Position numbers and translations under genes: made by a program. From NCBI GenBank assembly GCA_029817715.1, contig JARUPY010000295.1, positions 1 to 64,000 on the forward strand: DNA of 64,000 nt. Direction: 5' to 3'. The DNA is from Melastoma dodecandrum (Eukaryota > Streptophyta > Magnoliopsida > Myrtales > Melastomataceae). Shown piece by piece: positions 21,567 to 32,323 of this stretch (position 1 is the stretch's first letter; every line of letters begins with the position of its first letter). Under the pieces are notes generated by a model that was given only the letters and a program-made list of their open reading frames with translations, had not been told where the DNA came from and made no database searches.

Positions 21567-23545
21567 TGTTGGATCGTTCAGGTGCATTAAGAAGGGATGA
21601 ATTAATGATTGTAACTTTTTCGCTCTTTCTCAGTGTAAGCAGAAGCATATTGTATCACAACAGAGCATTTCTAAGAAGTGAGATCTGCTTCGTTGTAACC
21701 GTTACGATTTGATCGAGTAGGTTTTCGTACGAGTGTTTGCGCGATCGTAAGGGATACAGTAGTTTATAGTGGTTCGGGCCCTACGTCCACTTTCCACCGT
21801 AGAGGTAATTCCACTATATAAATATAATGGGTGCAAATGAACCTTTTTGCACTAGGCGTTGGGTTTATCACAAAGTGAGATTTAGAATCCTTTACAGGAG
21901 GAGATCACTCCTGGGCAACGATCAGCTCCTCACACAGCGGACGTCTTCCAGCTCAGCAGTTGATTGCTCAAAGGATTTCACACAGCACGTTGTCACTCAG
22001 ACGTAAGCCTGTCTATTAAAGCACAAAGACAACGTTATCTTAGAGAATAAATCCTCGGATAATAATCCTTACAGTGATAAAACGACTTCTTAGAGAGTAT
22101 CTCGTTTCTGATTCACAGTAGAGGATTGCTTCATCACTTAATCGCTAAGTAGAGGATTTCCACTCAGTTTCCGTCTCCTCTCACGATGAGCCTGTAAGTA
22201 CTAAAGAGACAACCACAAAGATAATCACTTAGATCAGAAAGAAAAACGGAAAGAGAGATTGGTTCCTTACACAGCAGAACATGACTTCTCACATAGTGAA
22301 GTTGCGGTATCCGTCCTACACTCAGTTTGGATGTGCACGGTGAGATTGGTTCCTCACACAGTAGAACCTAACTTCTCACACAGTGAAGTTGCGTTATTCG
22401 TCCTACACTCAGTTCGGACGTACACGGTTATCACAGCCGTGACTCATTGCACTACACACCCAATGCCTAGTGTGGAATTTTCAGCTCCGGCGGCTTCCAC
22501 GCAACTTGCTCTACTGTCCATCGGTATTAGGAGGTCGAGGCTTTTGCACAGCACCCCTATGCTCGGGAGGACTTCTTTCCACTCCGGCGGCGTTTCCAAC
22601 TCCTACTCTACCCTGCAGGCACGAGACTTCTGGTGCGCGCCCGCAAGTGCATGTCTCACTGCTCAGACTCCGTAGGCTCGAGACTTCTCTGCGAAAAGAC
22701 ACGACAAGAATGGCTTCTTGCCGATGGGTTAACAACTGGTTACTGTAATCAGCACAGGTATTCACTTAGCTTCCCTTAGACGATTCGCCAGCCGCTTGTT
22801 GAACGCACCGAGGACATACAGTCCCTCTCACAACGATTAAGGTCGCACTCAGCCCTTCACTCTCACATACAGATTTTAAGAGATAAGAATCAGGCGATCA
22901 CTTAGCACCTTCCGCTCTCCGTCGATCCTCAAAGCTTCACTCAGATCACCCAGGCTTTGGACAACCACTCAGACTACACAAATTTGTTGTTTTATGTATG
23001 AGTGTCATCTAGTATTATTAGGGAGTGAATCAGATAATTCATTTCCCAAAAAGTCAGTCTTCAGCAAACTGTAATATGAATCAGTGAACAATTGCTCAAC
23101 GGTCATAATGACCAAGAAGGAAGGAAATTGTTGTCGACTGTCCTTATGTGCACAATCTGATCCAATCATTACCAGAATGATGTCTGAATGTTATCTTAAT
23201 CATTATCAATGACAGAATGGAAATATCAATATTCCTTAATAGTCTTAAAGATAAGATAGGGTAGGAAATGTTGCTATAATTAGAGATTCCATTTTCAAAT
23301 AACTCCAAACATAGCCATCTGATCCCCAAGCGTGATCATTTGATTACAATAATATAATTTATCATTAAATATGATAAAATCACAAAAATCAATTCGAAAT
23401 AATAATTATTTCTTCATTTAAGTAATTGTAGCGTAGTAATGCAGTACAATTTTGCCGTAGTGTAGCAACATATTTCTCAAACGTGGTAATACACTTATTA
23501 AGCGATACAACAAAGCATTTCTCATCATCAAAACTAAGGACAACA
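21567..23545 (-). mobile_element. 5' LTR of minus-strand SIRE-type element
   Basis: The 1979-bp LTR has TGTTGG and CAACA at its plus-strand ends. It includes duplicated short blocks such as CTCACACAGT-GAAGTTGCG near 22290 and 22375. The right 1.1 kb corresponds only loosely to the plus-strand LTR at 11540-13048, so the two elements are of the same family but not the same burst. Confidence 0.9.
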
Positions 23546-24010
23546 AGTAGTTTATGAGTTGAAAAGCCGAACTAATTGTGTGAAGGATAAGAATATATCA
23601 GAACACCTTATGTAATCAATTAGGATTGAAACGTAATGGGTGACCACTAGCTTCTTGCCTAGGAATAGAGTAACAAATTTGATACATGGTGATACGTTCT
23701 CGTATGTTCGGGAGAAATGCGGGGAGATAATCAAATGCATTGGATGTAAGGGAAAGTTGGATGTCCTAGATCTTTTGATTATTGATAGTCTTCTTTGCTG
23801 ATTTTGTTTATGGTTTTCTTTCGACAAATTTCCACTTTATTTTCTACTTAACCTTGATTGATTCCTGAGAACAATGCTAGAAGAATTTTTGTCAGTACAA
23901 TTCTCTGTGGGAACGACCATTGATTGCCTTTGTTATTTCAGTTAAGTCGAAATAAGATTTTATTTTTGTTACGTTGACTACGCACATCTATGATTTATTG
24001 CTTGTGGTTT
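23546..24010 (+). mobile_element. Athila-like gypsy LTR, right part
   Basis: The LTR text resumes after the AGTAG duplicate. It includes ATTCTCTGTGGGAACGACC (about 23901-23919) and ends near TTACGTTGACTACGCACATC, wording typical of the 3' end of Athila LTRs. No TGGCGCC primer site follows, so the internal region is lost or diverged. Confidence 0.4.
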
Positions 24011-25600
24011 TATTGTTTTTAGATTTGGGAGAACGGAATAAGAAAACGCCTTGAGTCAAAATGTGTGATGTCGCTGAATAAAAAAGAGAGACTCGCCTAA
24101 GTTAAAATAGGAGATATTGAGAATCGTTGCCAGAATCTTCAATGAGAGACTTATGAAAAAAAAAACCGTTAGTTACATAAATGTTATATCAAGAAGCCAG
24201 TTTCTTGATCGGGAGAGATGGTGTTGAGAAATGAATATTTTTCTCGCCAGGTTAAGCGAATCGGTTTTAAAATTCAACAAAAAAGAAAAGAATCTTGAGA
24301 AGAAACACGGCACAAGAAGATTTAACCTATTAAAATGAAGGATGTGAGATCATTTGAGGAAGCATGATGTCTGAAATGAAAGACATTTATGACAAAGACT
24401 ACTTCAAGATTTTATAAAGTTAGTTTAGATTGATAATATAATATAATAAGATATTTTATACTTAACAACACAAACAACATGAATGATATTGTATGTACAA
24501 TTTACTCTGCTTATAAGTGTCTTGAATTTCTCGTTGTCTTCGACCCACCTATTCTTCCAACAAGGGCGAAGGTTTTCTCCTCCTTTGATTGAGACTTATG
24601 GTTTTTTACGTGTTCTCTTCAAGGGTAAAGGCCTCGGCCTCCTTTCACTTATTTCTACTAAAAGCGAAGGGCGAACTCTTTTAGCGGTTTTAACTTTTTC
24701 CTAAGTTCTTTTCAGTGACTAATTATGAACATTTTACGAACCATATATATATATATATATATATATATGCTCGGCCAGATATATATTCTCAACTTATTTT
24801 TGCGTCCGAACACTCGGACCGAATGCAAATTCGGAGTTATTGTCCTTTCCCAGTGTGGTCGCATCACGTCCATTAGTCAGGTACTTGGTAGTCGCATTTC
24901 TTTGCGGTGCGTCCTTCATGTTCCGCCAATAAATCACCTGCTTGTTCGGATCGCGACTCTTCGACATCGGGTCGTCTCCAGGACTCCTCTTGGCGAGCCC
25001 CGCTCCTCAACGTTCGCCTATGAATGAAACGAGAGAAGACGATGACCAAAACCTTGTCCCCCATCTTTTTTCTTTTGGGACAAACAAGTATTTTACAAGC
25101 ATTCGTATAAGTCGACTGTCTGATTGCCCCTTGGACGGCTAAAATCGCTGTCGCTGGACAAAGTTGCCTCGGATCTGGAGAGACTTGTGAAAGCGTTCCA
25201 TGAACTTACTTTATTTAGGATCTTGAACAAGAATTGGGTAAAGAAATATTGTTATGCAAATCCATGGTTTGGGATGTATGAAACCCATCCCTTTTTGCTG
25301 ATCCCAATCAACCTTAATAATACATTCTTAGGACAACAAACAATTCAACTAATCATTCATGACAAAATGTGTTTCAGGTATTATTGGGATGTACGCACAC
25401 GCGATGTTTGTACGGTCTTAATTATATGGGGGAAAAAGAAAGATGAGCCAAACTTTTTCTTTGCAAAAAAAAGAAAAGGATTCAATTTCGATCAGTGTTT
25501 ATTTTCATGAACCATCAATGATTGGGCCTTATAATGGGCCCATAATAATAATAATAATACGTTATTGCCAACCAAACAGGCCGCTAGCTATCGAGCGAGG
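24011..25600. other. Intergenic stretch before the RMD5-like gene
   Basis: I see no supported gene here. It holds a 26-bp AT microsatellite, several short frames without domains (for example 24725-25027 and 25124-25510), and an AAT microsatellite at about 25545-25560 just upstream of the GC-rich leader of the next gene. Confidence 0.5.
24743..24768. repeat. (AT)13 microsatellite
   Basis: Thirteen uninterrupted AT units. Confidence 0.95.
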
Positions 25601-25639
25601 TCATTCCAGTAACTCCCAGCAAGCCGCCCATCAAAAGGG

Positions 25640-26300
25640 CCATTTTCCACAGCTTCGTCGAGGACATTCCCGTAAATTCATACCCGAATTCCTTCACGCG
25701 AGATTTATACACCGCCGGAGGAAACGAACAAAACGACGCAATCTCTCCCTCCCGCCGCCGCCGCCGGTGACCTCCTTCGTCACTCTCCCAATCTTCACTT
25801 TGCCGTCCTTTACCGGTAGTTACAGCGGCTTCGGTTTTCTCTTACCTTTTTGCGTTCGGTGTTGGTGATCGACGATAGAATCTCTTGATTGATTGTGTGG
25901 TCAGTGCATGGTTCGGTTCGTGGAGTTGTGATTATTTGCCTTCCGTTTGCGTACTTGTACCTTGATGATGTGAATCGTTGTGGCTTGTTGGAGCCCGGGG
26001 GGTTTCTGGTGTTTTGCGATTTTTGGAGTCTTGGAAGATTCTGTAAATTGGAGGTTTCAGCGATTCGGGATTAGGTTTTCTTTGGCTCGATAATTAGCCG
26101 GTGTTTATTCATAGAGTTGAGCCCTTGTTTTATTAATTTGGCTTTACTGTCAGTTACTGTGTTTTGAATCTAGTTGTCCTGTTAGGGCAATTGGAATGAA
26201 TGATATTTTGCTATTGGAGTTCCCCTGCTTTAGGTTTGATTGTTTGTTTGAGGATTGGACTGTATTTTTTTAGGCAAAGGTGGGTTGGCCCGGGGGGTGG

Positions 26301-26348
<48 letters not shown>

Positions 26349-26987
26349 TTCGTCATAGTTACAAAACAAGGGGGGTTAGTGCTTGGTCCATTAGTTTGGT
26401 GGTGGGTGTGTTTACTGAGAGAGCCATGCCACTATTTCCGTTTGCTTACTGTAAGTTTTGATGGTTTTAATTGAACTGGAGTTACAGTACGTGGGTAGCT
26501 GCTTTTTCATTTCCTTGATTTCTGCACCGAGTTGGTGATTTATGGCATTAAGGTTTCATACTATCTTAATTTGAAATGTTAGACAAGAAGCAATAGGAAG
26601 GCTATTGTCGCCAGGGCTGAATTGAGGGATTGGTTTCTTTGTTAGGCACTCTTTGAGTTTTGAGTTGGATTTGTTTTTAGTGTTATTCATTCATCCTAGT
26701 CTATTCAAGACTTTGATTTCAGTCAGCTATTTATTTTTTCTGTCGATATTCAATTATGATGATTTGCCGGGCAGTAGCCAACCCTCTTAGTCCGTACTAT
26801 GCATTTGCTTCTGTGCTGAGAGTATAGTTATTTTATGTGGTTTTATCTTTAAGATGGGAGAAATCCAGCTGTCAGCTGGCTTCATAGCGTCAATTCCCCC
26901 GTCTTTCAACCTTTTCCCTGAACCCCCTCTCTTGCAGTTGCTGCTGTATCTCTGATACACAAGAGGCGGACAGTTATAAAGTATACG
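25640..26987 (+). promoter_or_regulatory. 5' leader and leader intron of the RMD5-like gene
   Basis: A GC-rich leader with a CCG repeat (about 25750-25767) precedes a stretch of about 1 kb with T-rich intron character. A good acceptor, CTCTCTTGCAG, ends at 26938, and the remaining 49 bases lead into the ATG at 26988. The donor cannot be fixed; it probably lies between 25865 and 25905. The intron contains a 42-base G run. Confidence 0.5.
26302..26343. repeat. 42-base G homopolymer
   Basis: An uninterrupted run of 42 G follows a GGGGGG-TGG lead-in at 26292. It lies in the inferred leader intron of the RMD5-like gene and produces spurious glycine-rich open frames. Confidence 0.95.
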
Positions 26988-28148
26988 ATGGATGTTAACT
27001 CAATTAGAGACACATTTGATAGGGTGACCAAAAAACAGAAGCTTTCATACTCGCAAAGCCAAGAAATGATTGATCAGATGGTACTGGAACTGGAGAACTC
27101 TATCAATAAAGTTGCTCAGGCTCAGAATTCCAACTCTCAGCTAGATTACATTGCTTTAGTTGCCGAACTTAGGACCAAGGTCAAGGAAATAGCCCCTCTC
27201 AGTCGACTGGAAGGTACGCAAAAGGAGTTGAATGTAGCTCTCAGCAAGTATCCTAAGCTACTGGAGAAGTCCTTAAGTGTGGACATTGCAAAGGCTTGCA
27301 GACACATTGACACGGATACAATCACGGTAAACAAGATAATTGCGGGTCATTTGTATAGGCAAGGCCTTTTTGAGGTTGGGGATTGCTTCGTCAACGAGGC
27401 AATGGAGCAGGACTGTGTTGATATGGTGAAAGCCCCATACATAGAGATGTACCAGATAATAGAGGAGATGAAAAATCGAAACCTGGAGCCGGCACTGAAG
27501 TGGGCTTCCTCTAATAGCAGCAAAATAAAGGAAAGTGGATCTGACCTTGAGCTGAATCTTCACCGGATGCAGTTTGTGGACATTCTTCAGAAGGGGGGCA
27601 TGGATGAAGCCCTGAGGTATGCTAGAACCCATCTTGCGCCATTTGCATCCAGCCACATGGTGGAAATACAGAAGCTCATGGGTTGCCTTCTGTGGTCTGG
27701 AAGGCTTGAGCACTCCCCGTACCCTGAATTGTTGTTCTCAGCCAATTGGGACAAGCTGATAGAGGAAGTCACTAGGCAATTCTGTAGTCTCTTAGGCCAT
27801 TCTTATGAGAGTCCGTTGAGCACTACTATTTCAGCTGGGTTTCAGGCCCTGCCACCGCTTCTCAAGTTCATGAATGTGATGGTGGGTAAAAAGCACGAAT
27901 GGCAGTCCATGAAGCAGTTGCCTGTGCCCGTCGAACTGGACGATGAGCTGCAGTTCCATTCCATATTTGTATGTCCCGTCTCCAAGGAGCAAGCAACTGA
28001 TGATAACCCTCCCATGTTGATGAGGTGCGGCCACGTGCTTTGCAAGCAGTCGATTATGAAGATGTCAAAGAACCTCTCCAAGTCCTTCAAGTGTCCTTAC
28101 TGCCCGTCCGACATTGACGCCACACAATGCAGGCCGCTAAACTTTTAA
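26988..28148 (+). CDS. RMD5/GID2-like RING E3 subunit of the CTLH complex
   Basis: The single coding exon gives 386 residues, the usual length of plant RMD5 homologues. In yeast and animals this protein (Rmd5/Gid2, RMND5) pairs with Maea/Gid9 as the catalytic RING pair of the GID/CTLH ubiquitin ligase. An N-terminal helical region is followed by a LisH motif at about residues 112-145, a CTLH motif at about 151-209, a CRA-type helical part to about 300, and a C-terminal degenerate RING from C329 to C372 (CPVSKEQ, CGHVLCK, FKCPYC). The RING lacks some of the eight canonical metal ligands, as is normal for this family. Substrates in plants are not shown by the sequence. The gene is convergent with the Aux/IAA gene; its frame is intact. 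Confidence 0.95.
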   Translation: MDVNSIRDTFDRVTKKQKLSYSQSQEMIDQMVLELENSINKVAQAQNSNSQLDYIALVAELRTKVKEIAPLSRLEGTQKELNVALSKYPKLLEKSLSVDIAKACRHIDTDTITVNKIIAGHLYRQGLFEVGDCFVNEAMEQDCVDMVKAPYIEMYQIIEEMKNRNLEPALKWASSNSSKIKESGSDLELNLHRMQFVDILQKGGMDEALRYARTHLAPFASSHMVEIQKLMGCLLWSGRLEHSPYPELLFSANWDKLIEEVTRQFCSLLGHSYESPLSTTISAGFQALPPLLKFMNVMVGKKHEWQSMKQLPVPVELDDELQFHSIFVCPVSKEQATDDNPPMLMRCGHVLCKQSIMKMSKNLSKSFKCPYCPSDIDATQCRPLNF

Positions 28149-28857
28149 TGTTGTACCACCCCATTTTAACCTTTCCCGTTACAGCCGTGTTCTGCTCGCC
28201 TCTTCGTTAAGTTCTGGGTTACGCTTACCCTGATTCCTGGATTGACCGAAATGATGCAATGATTTAGCAACAACCTGCTCATGACTGCTATTGCATATGT
28301 AAATACACATTCTTTCTTACATTCATGCAGTAATGATTCGAGCATCAGGGTGTGCAGGTTGTCTGTAAGTGCTTGCTTCATATTTGTGAGTAATCCGACA
28401 AACTTCCGTGAAGTAAGGTTTCATTGTTTTCTAGTTGTAATATCGTCTACTTGTATGTGTTTGTCATCTCTGTATTTGCAACAACAATGTAATGCATGAT
28501 GCAGTGGCATTTCCGTCAACTTCACTGCGAAGCATATCATGGCAAAGGAAAACGGGTAACTTTGAAGCCACAGTAACATGCCACCGCGACAGGTATCACG
28601 GCAAGGCTCTGACCTTATGAGGACAATGCCCAACAAGAACAAGTGAAACTACACTTCAAAATGTGTCTGAAACCCAGATGTATAAACATTCTGGAAAATA
28701 ACCAAACCAAGTATACAAACAGTATTGAATTCTCAAACCAAGTATATCCTTGTTTAACGGTTAAAAAAAAAAAGTAAAATCTGCATCACTCGTCCCAACA
28801 GTTCTCTGGCACAGCATGGAACAGGATGTTCACGAGACGAGATGCCGGCGACCAGCT
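28149..28857. other. Convergent 3' region of the RMD5-like and Aux/IAA genes
   Basis: The two stop codons face each other 709 bases apart. The space is AT-rich with no open frame of note and presumably holds both 3' UTRs and polyadenylation sites. Confidence 0.7.
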
Positions 28858-31000
28858 CTAGTTTTTTATCTTGGGTATTTCCGCTTGCGCTGCTCCAGGC
28901 GCTACGGAACATGTCAAGATGAGAGTTAACTGTTAGAAAGAGAGACCGCCTCGGATGAAATAATGCAGATTTATCAATGAGATTCTATGAGTGTGGCCTC
29001 AGGGTGATTTTTTGTCATACATCTACTGCATACGTAAACGGTTCCAAGAAGCCCAGTCCTAGAGAGCTCCTATCTAAACAAAACCTACATGTCCCTTCTA
29101 GAATCACCTTGCGTTTTTTTCTTGATGGAAATAAACGGGCTCGAGGAGGAATCTCCAGAATATTGTGATACTTCTATGCTAAGCATATTCACAGTTTACT
29201 GAATCCAATCAATTGCCGGGGATGATGATATCGTGAAGTGGAAAGGGGAAGCTCAATAATAGACCCATCAAGTTTAAGGGATGGCTGTCCATCAGCCAGA
29301 CAAAAATATAAAAGAAGAAAGCGTACTAAGTCCAATAGCTTCTGAACCCTTCATTATCTTCAGCCTCTTGCATGATTCGATGAACATCCTATAATAATGG
29401 ATGAAAAGCTGTCAACATTCCAAATGTAGTTGCAAATAGATGAGGGCTTCAACAAACAATCCGCAGTTCCAAGTAAATCTTGTTATGACCTCATGTTTGA
29501 TGTTTGTTGTTCCTAACAATTTAACCCCCCCCCCCCCCCCGCCCCCCCCGCCCCCACATACACACACGCAAACAATTTACATTGTTTTTCAAATGTGATG
29601 CGTTATTTCAATGCTAGTTTATGAGTGGATAAGTGTTCCATGTCAATTACCAAAGCAAGTCTAATAATATCATACTACATGATGCTTATGAGGGTCGTGG
29701 AAGTTGATCTTCTAGCCCGATAGTTATCTCACTATAGGCCGAACCAAAGACATATTTCCAAATCAACACAGTCCGCCGGGGGGGGGGGGGTATTACAGAG
29801 AACTTACTCCCATGGTACATCACCAACAAGCATCCAGTCGCCATCCTTGTCCTCATATGTGAGCACGTACTCAGAGCCAAGCAAGAGATCCCTAAGCTTA
29901 CTCTCTTTCAGTTTTCCTTTTCCGGGAATGCTTTCAGATCCACACTGACCTGAAATAATATAAACCCAGTTGTTGTCCAAATGAAGAATGCAAGAGATCC
30001 TCAGAAATCTGAGCAAAAAATTTCAACACAAACCTATTGTAAAGCCACTGAACATCTTCTCGAGGGATGAAGACAATTCCTGATAGGAAGCGTAATTCCG
30101 CAGGTCAACTTTCCTCAGGTACGGGGCGCCATCCATGCTGACCTTGACAAAGAGAGAATGGGGACCCGGCTTCCCATCGACTTCCTCATTGTCCTTGGAC
30201 GTCGTGGCTAATATGTTCTTCCTGAATGATCTTATCGGCGGCCATCCAATTACCCGAGCCCTACCAAAGTAAACAAATAACCGCAAGTACCATCGTTTAA
30301 TATTAGTTACACACAAAACAGAAGAACTTGGGGAAAATTTCCGCTTTCACTCCTTTCTATAATTACATTAGGGAAACCATAAGAATAATAAGGATTTCTG
30401 TTTATTAATATGAAACAAGAATTACTTGTTAGCCGGAACATTGTTTGCAGCTTTAGTCAGATTTCGATTGACAGCACTCGAGCACTCTGTTGATGACTTG
30501 GGTCCTGCCTCCTTGACTGCTGCTAGTTCTCTTGATGCCAACATCATGTCCACTGCAGCATTTCCAGCAATCCAACTCCCACTCGTGCACACGGCATTCT
30601 TCACTTCCAGGAGCTCATTTATAGCATCGGTGAAGCACCTTTTGTTTCCGGAAACAAGATTCTTCTGCATGGAAGATGAGAACAGCCCATCCTTTGAGGT
30701 AAGCAAAGGGAACAGCGGTCTTTCCTCGGGCTTTCCAGAGCACACCCACAGATCTCTTTCTGGTGATAGAGATCCAGGAAGACCAAGACACAGCTCAGTA
30801 GCTTTCAGATTTAAACTGCTCTTATTCTCATCTGACGCACCGGAAACAGCGCAGCTGTCAACCGAGGAACACTCAGAAAAACCCAAGTAATTCCGTTCTT
30901 TTAATCCCGAACAATCATGGGAGATCGAATCTACAGAGGGTGAGTTAGATAACCCAGAACCGCCACCCTGCCCTTCTTCAACAGCCAGCAGCGGAGTCAT
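28858..31000 (-). CDS. Aux/IAA transcriptional repressor (IAA8/IAA9-like), five coding exons
   Basis: Coding exons are 30426-31000, 30034-30260, 29808-29949, 29327-29388 and 28858-28901; they add up to 1050 bases, a closed frame of 349 residues plus stop. Domain I carries the LxLxL repressor motif (ELCLGLPG, about residues 69-76) that recruits TOPLESS. Domain II has the auxin degron core GWPPIRS (about 197-203), bound by TIR1/AFB receptors in the presence of auxin. Domains III/IV form a PB1 fold with the basic face (VKVSMDG) and acidic [15 protein letters not shown] motif for ARF pairing. Length and the long N terminus fit the IAA8/IAA9/IAA27 group. The last exon encodes [14 protein letters not shown] rather than the usual APRA...K-rich tail; its splice sites and phase fit, but it is the weakest part of the model. 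Confidence 0.92.
29525..29555. repeat. Interrupted poly-C run in an Aux/IAA intron
   Basis: C16, then G, C8, G and C5, within the intron between the third and fourth coding exons. A 13-base G run lies in the same intron at 29778-29790. Confidence 0.95.
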
Positions 31001-31009
31001 CAGCTTTCG

Positions 31010-31900
31010 CAGTCAGTCTGCTCTTTCTTGTGAAATCCTGTTCAACTGAAAAGACGGGAAGAAGAAACACCATAACCAAATATCCCACAATTTCACTTTG
31101 ATTCTACCACAGCCCATAACTAAATCTAAACCTGGGAACGGATGTACATTCTCAAACTTGATCTAGAATAACAGAACACTGCCGCAGAGCTGAAGGAGGA
31201 AGACAACAACAAGAAAGGAGACACAATAAGAAATCTACCAATAAACCAAAATGAACAGAGACTTCACAAAAAGAAGAGGGGGAGGGGGTGGACTAGGTCA
31301 ACCCACCTAAAAAATGCAAATGCAAAAATCAAGAAAAATCAAACACAGGCCAGAAGTTCATGTAATTTAGTCTCTTACTATAACAAAAAACCACAAAACC
31401 CTAATAAACATCCTAAAAGCAGGAAACCCATAACTAGCAACAACCAAAAAGGGGAAACCAAACCAAAACCCTCCCACTTCAAAGTAAAACAAAGAACATC
31501 CAAAATCACCAGAATCTACGCCTCATTGCTTAGTCTAAATCCAGAATTATCAGTTCTTTTTTTTTTTTGTTGGGGGGGGGGGGGGGAGGAGGGGGGAGCT
31601 GAAGGGGAGAAGCTTTCCATCCCTAAGACAACAAAAGCAACCTCAATCTCACATAACTTCCTGGATCTCGCCGCCGCCCCCTGAGGACAACCATCAAATC
31701 GAGTGCACGCCCATTATAGCCACTCGAAACATAATGTCCAGGAAAAGGGCAACCGCGAAAACAGAGAAAAGGGTCAACAGAACCCACAAAAAATCAAAAC
31801 AGGGGCAAACCCACAATTTTACACCCAGCGTAGCATCAGGGAATCACAAAGGAACGCAACCCAACCGAGGAGGTGAGGAAGAAGAATTCGCTCTTACCAT
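31010..31900 (-). promoter_or_regulatory. 11-codon upstream ORF created by leader splicing
   Basis: The last three bases of the noncoding first exon (31900-31898) are ATG. Once the intron is removed this ATG reads M-L-N-R-I-S-Q-E-R-A-D and stops at TGA about 10 bases before the main start at 31000. The upstream frame exists only in spliced mRNA. An upstream start so near the main ATG could lower translation. Confidence 0.6.
31045..31898 (-). other. 5' UTR intron of the Aux/IAA gene
   Basis: The donor is ATG|GTAAGAG (exon ends at 31898) and the acceptor CTTTTCAG|TTGAAC (exon resumes at 31045), giving an intron of 852 bases, 31046-31897. It contains a 15-base G run at 31572-31586. Leader introns are common in this gene family. 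Confidence 0.8.
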
Positions 31901-31971
31901 CAGAGGAAGGGAGGGAGGGGGTTTTTGATTGAGCTGAGCCGGCAACACTGAAGAGATAGAAAGGAAGAGAT

Positions 31972-31988
31972 GGAGAGAGAGAGAGAGG
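31972..31988. repeat. GA microsatellite at the Aux/IAA leader
   Basis: A GA run (CT on the gene's strand) lies just upstream of the leader exon donor, near the presumed transcription start. CT-rich leaders are common in plant genes. Confidence 0.85.
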
Positions 31989-32323
31989 AGGCACAGGTCT
32001 GCTCATTTGTTTAAGACTAATATTTAGTGGTTCTAACGTTGGAAAATAATTAAGGAATAAAATTTTAAATTAAATAAATAATGCCTCTGAGCTACAAACA
32101 TCAAATTCGCTTTCCAAATAACTCGGGCGAGTTCAACTTAATTTTGGTAAAATCGTTCTTATAAATAGACAGTTAGGAGGATGAAAATTTCACATATTTG
32201 TAATACCGAGTTGTTGACACAATAGATTATTTTGGGCCTACTATTTCTGACAAAGCCCACAATAGACACTAAGCTTATAGCAGAGTTAGACACACTAGGC
32301 CTGCATCTGTAGTCTAAGACTAT
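31989..32323 (-). promoter_or_regulatory. Short Aux/IAA promoter region, bounded by a retrotransposon
   Basis: AT-rich sequence lies upstream of the Aux/IAA leader. By about 32200-32320 it has passed into the gypsy fragment, so native promoter of at most some 200-300 bases remains. No canonical auxin-response TGTCTC pair was found by eye. Confidence 0.4.

Larger units (their letters stand above)
16846..23545 (-). mobile_element. SIRE-type Ty1/copia element, internally deleted, with target duplication
   Basis: The element runs from TGTTGG at 16846 to CAACA at 23545 and is flanked on both sides by AGTAG (16841-16845 and 23546-23550), a 5-bp target duplication. On the minus strand it has a 1979-bp 5' LTR (21567-23545), a primer-binding site, gag, partial integrase, RNase H, an extra downstream ORF, a polypurine tract and a 336-bp 3' LTR. 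The 3' LTR lacks about 1.64 kb present in the 5' LTR, and the reverse transcriptase core is deleted at about 18473. It therefore cannot move by itself. Confidence 0.93.

Noticed and set aside
24725..25510. Plus-strand frames of 100 and 128 codons
   Set aside because: No family, splice or codon support; one starts inside an AT microsatellite.
26255..26474. Glycine-rich proteins on the plus strand
   Set aside because: They arise from translating the 42-base G run and lie in the leader intron of the RMD5-like gene.
30426..30890. 154-codon plus-strand frame
   Set aside because: It mirrors Aux/IAA exon 1 on the opposite strand.
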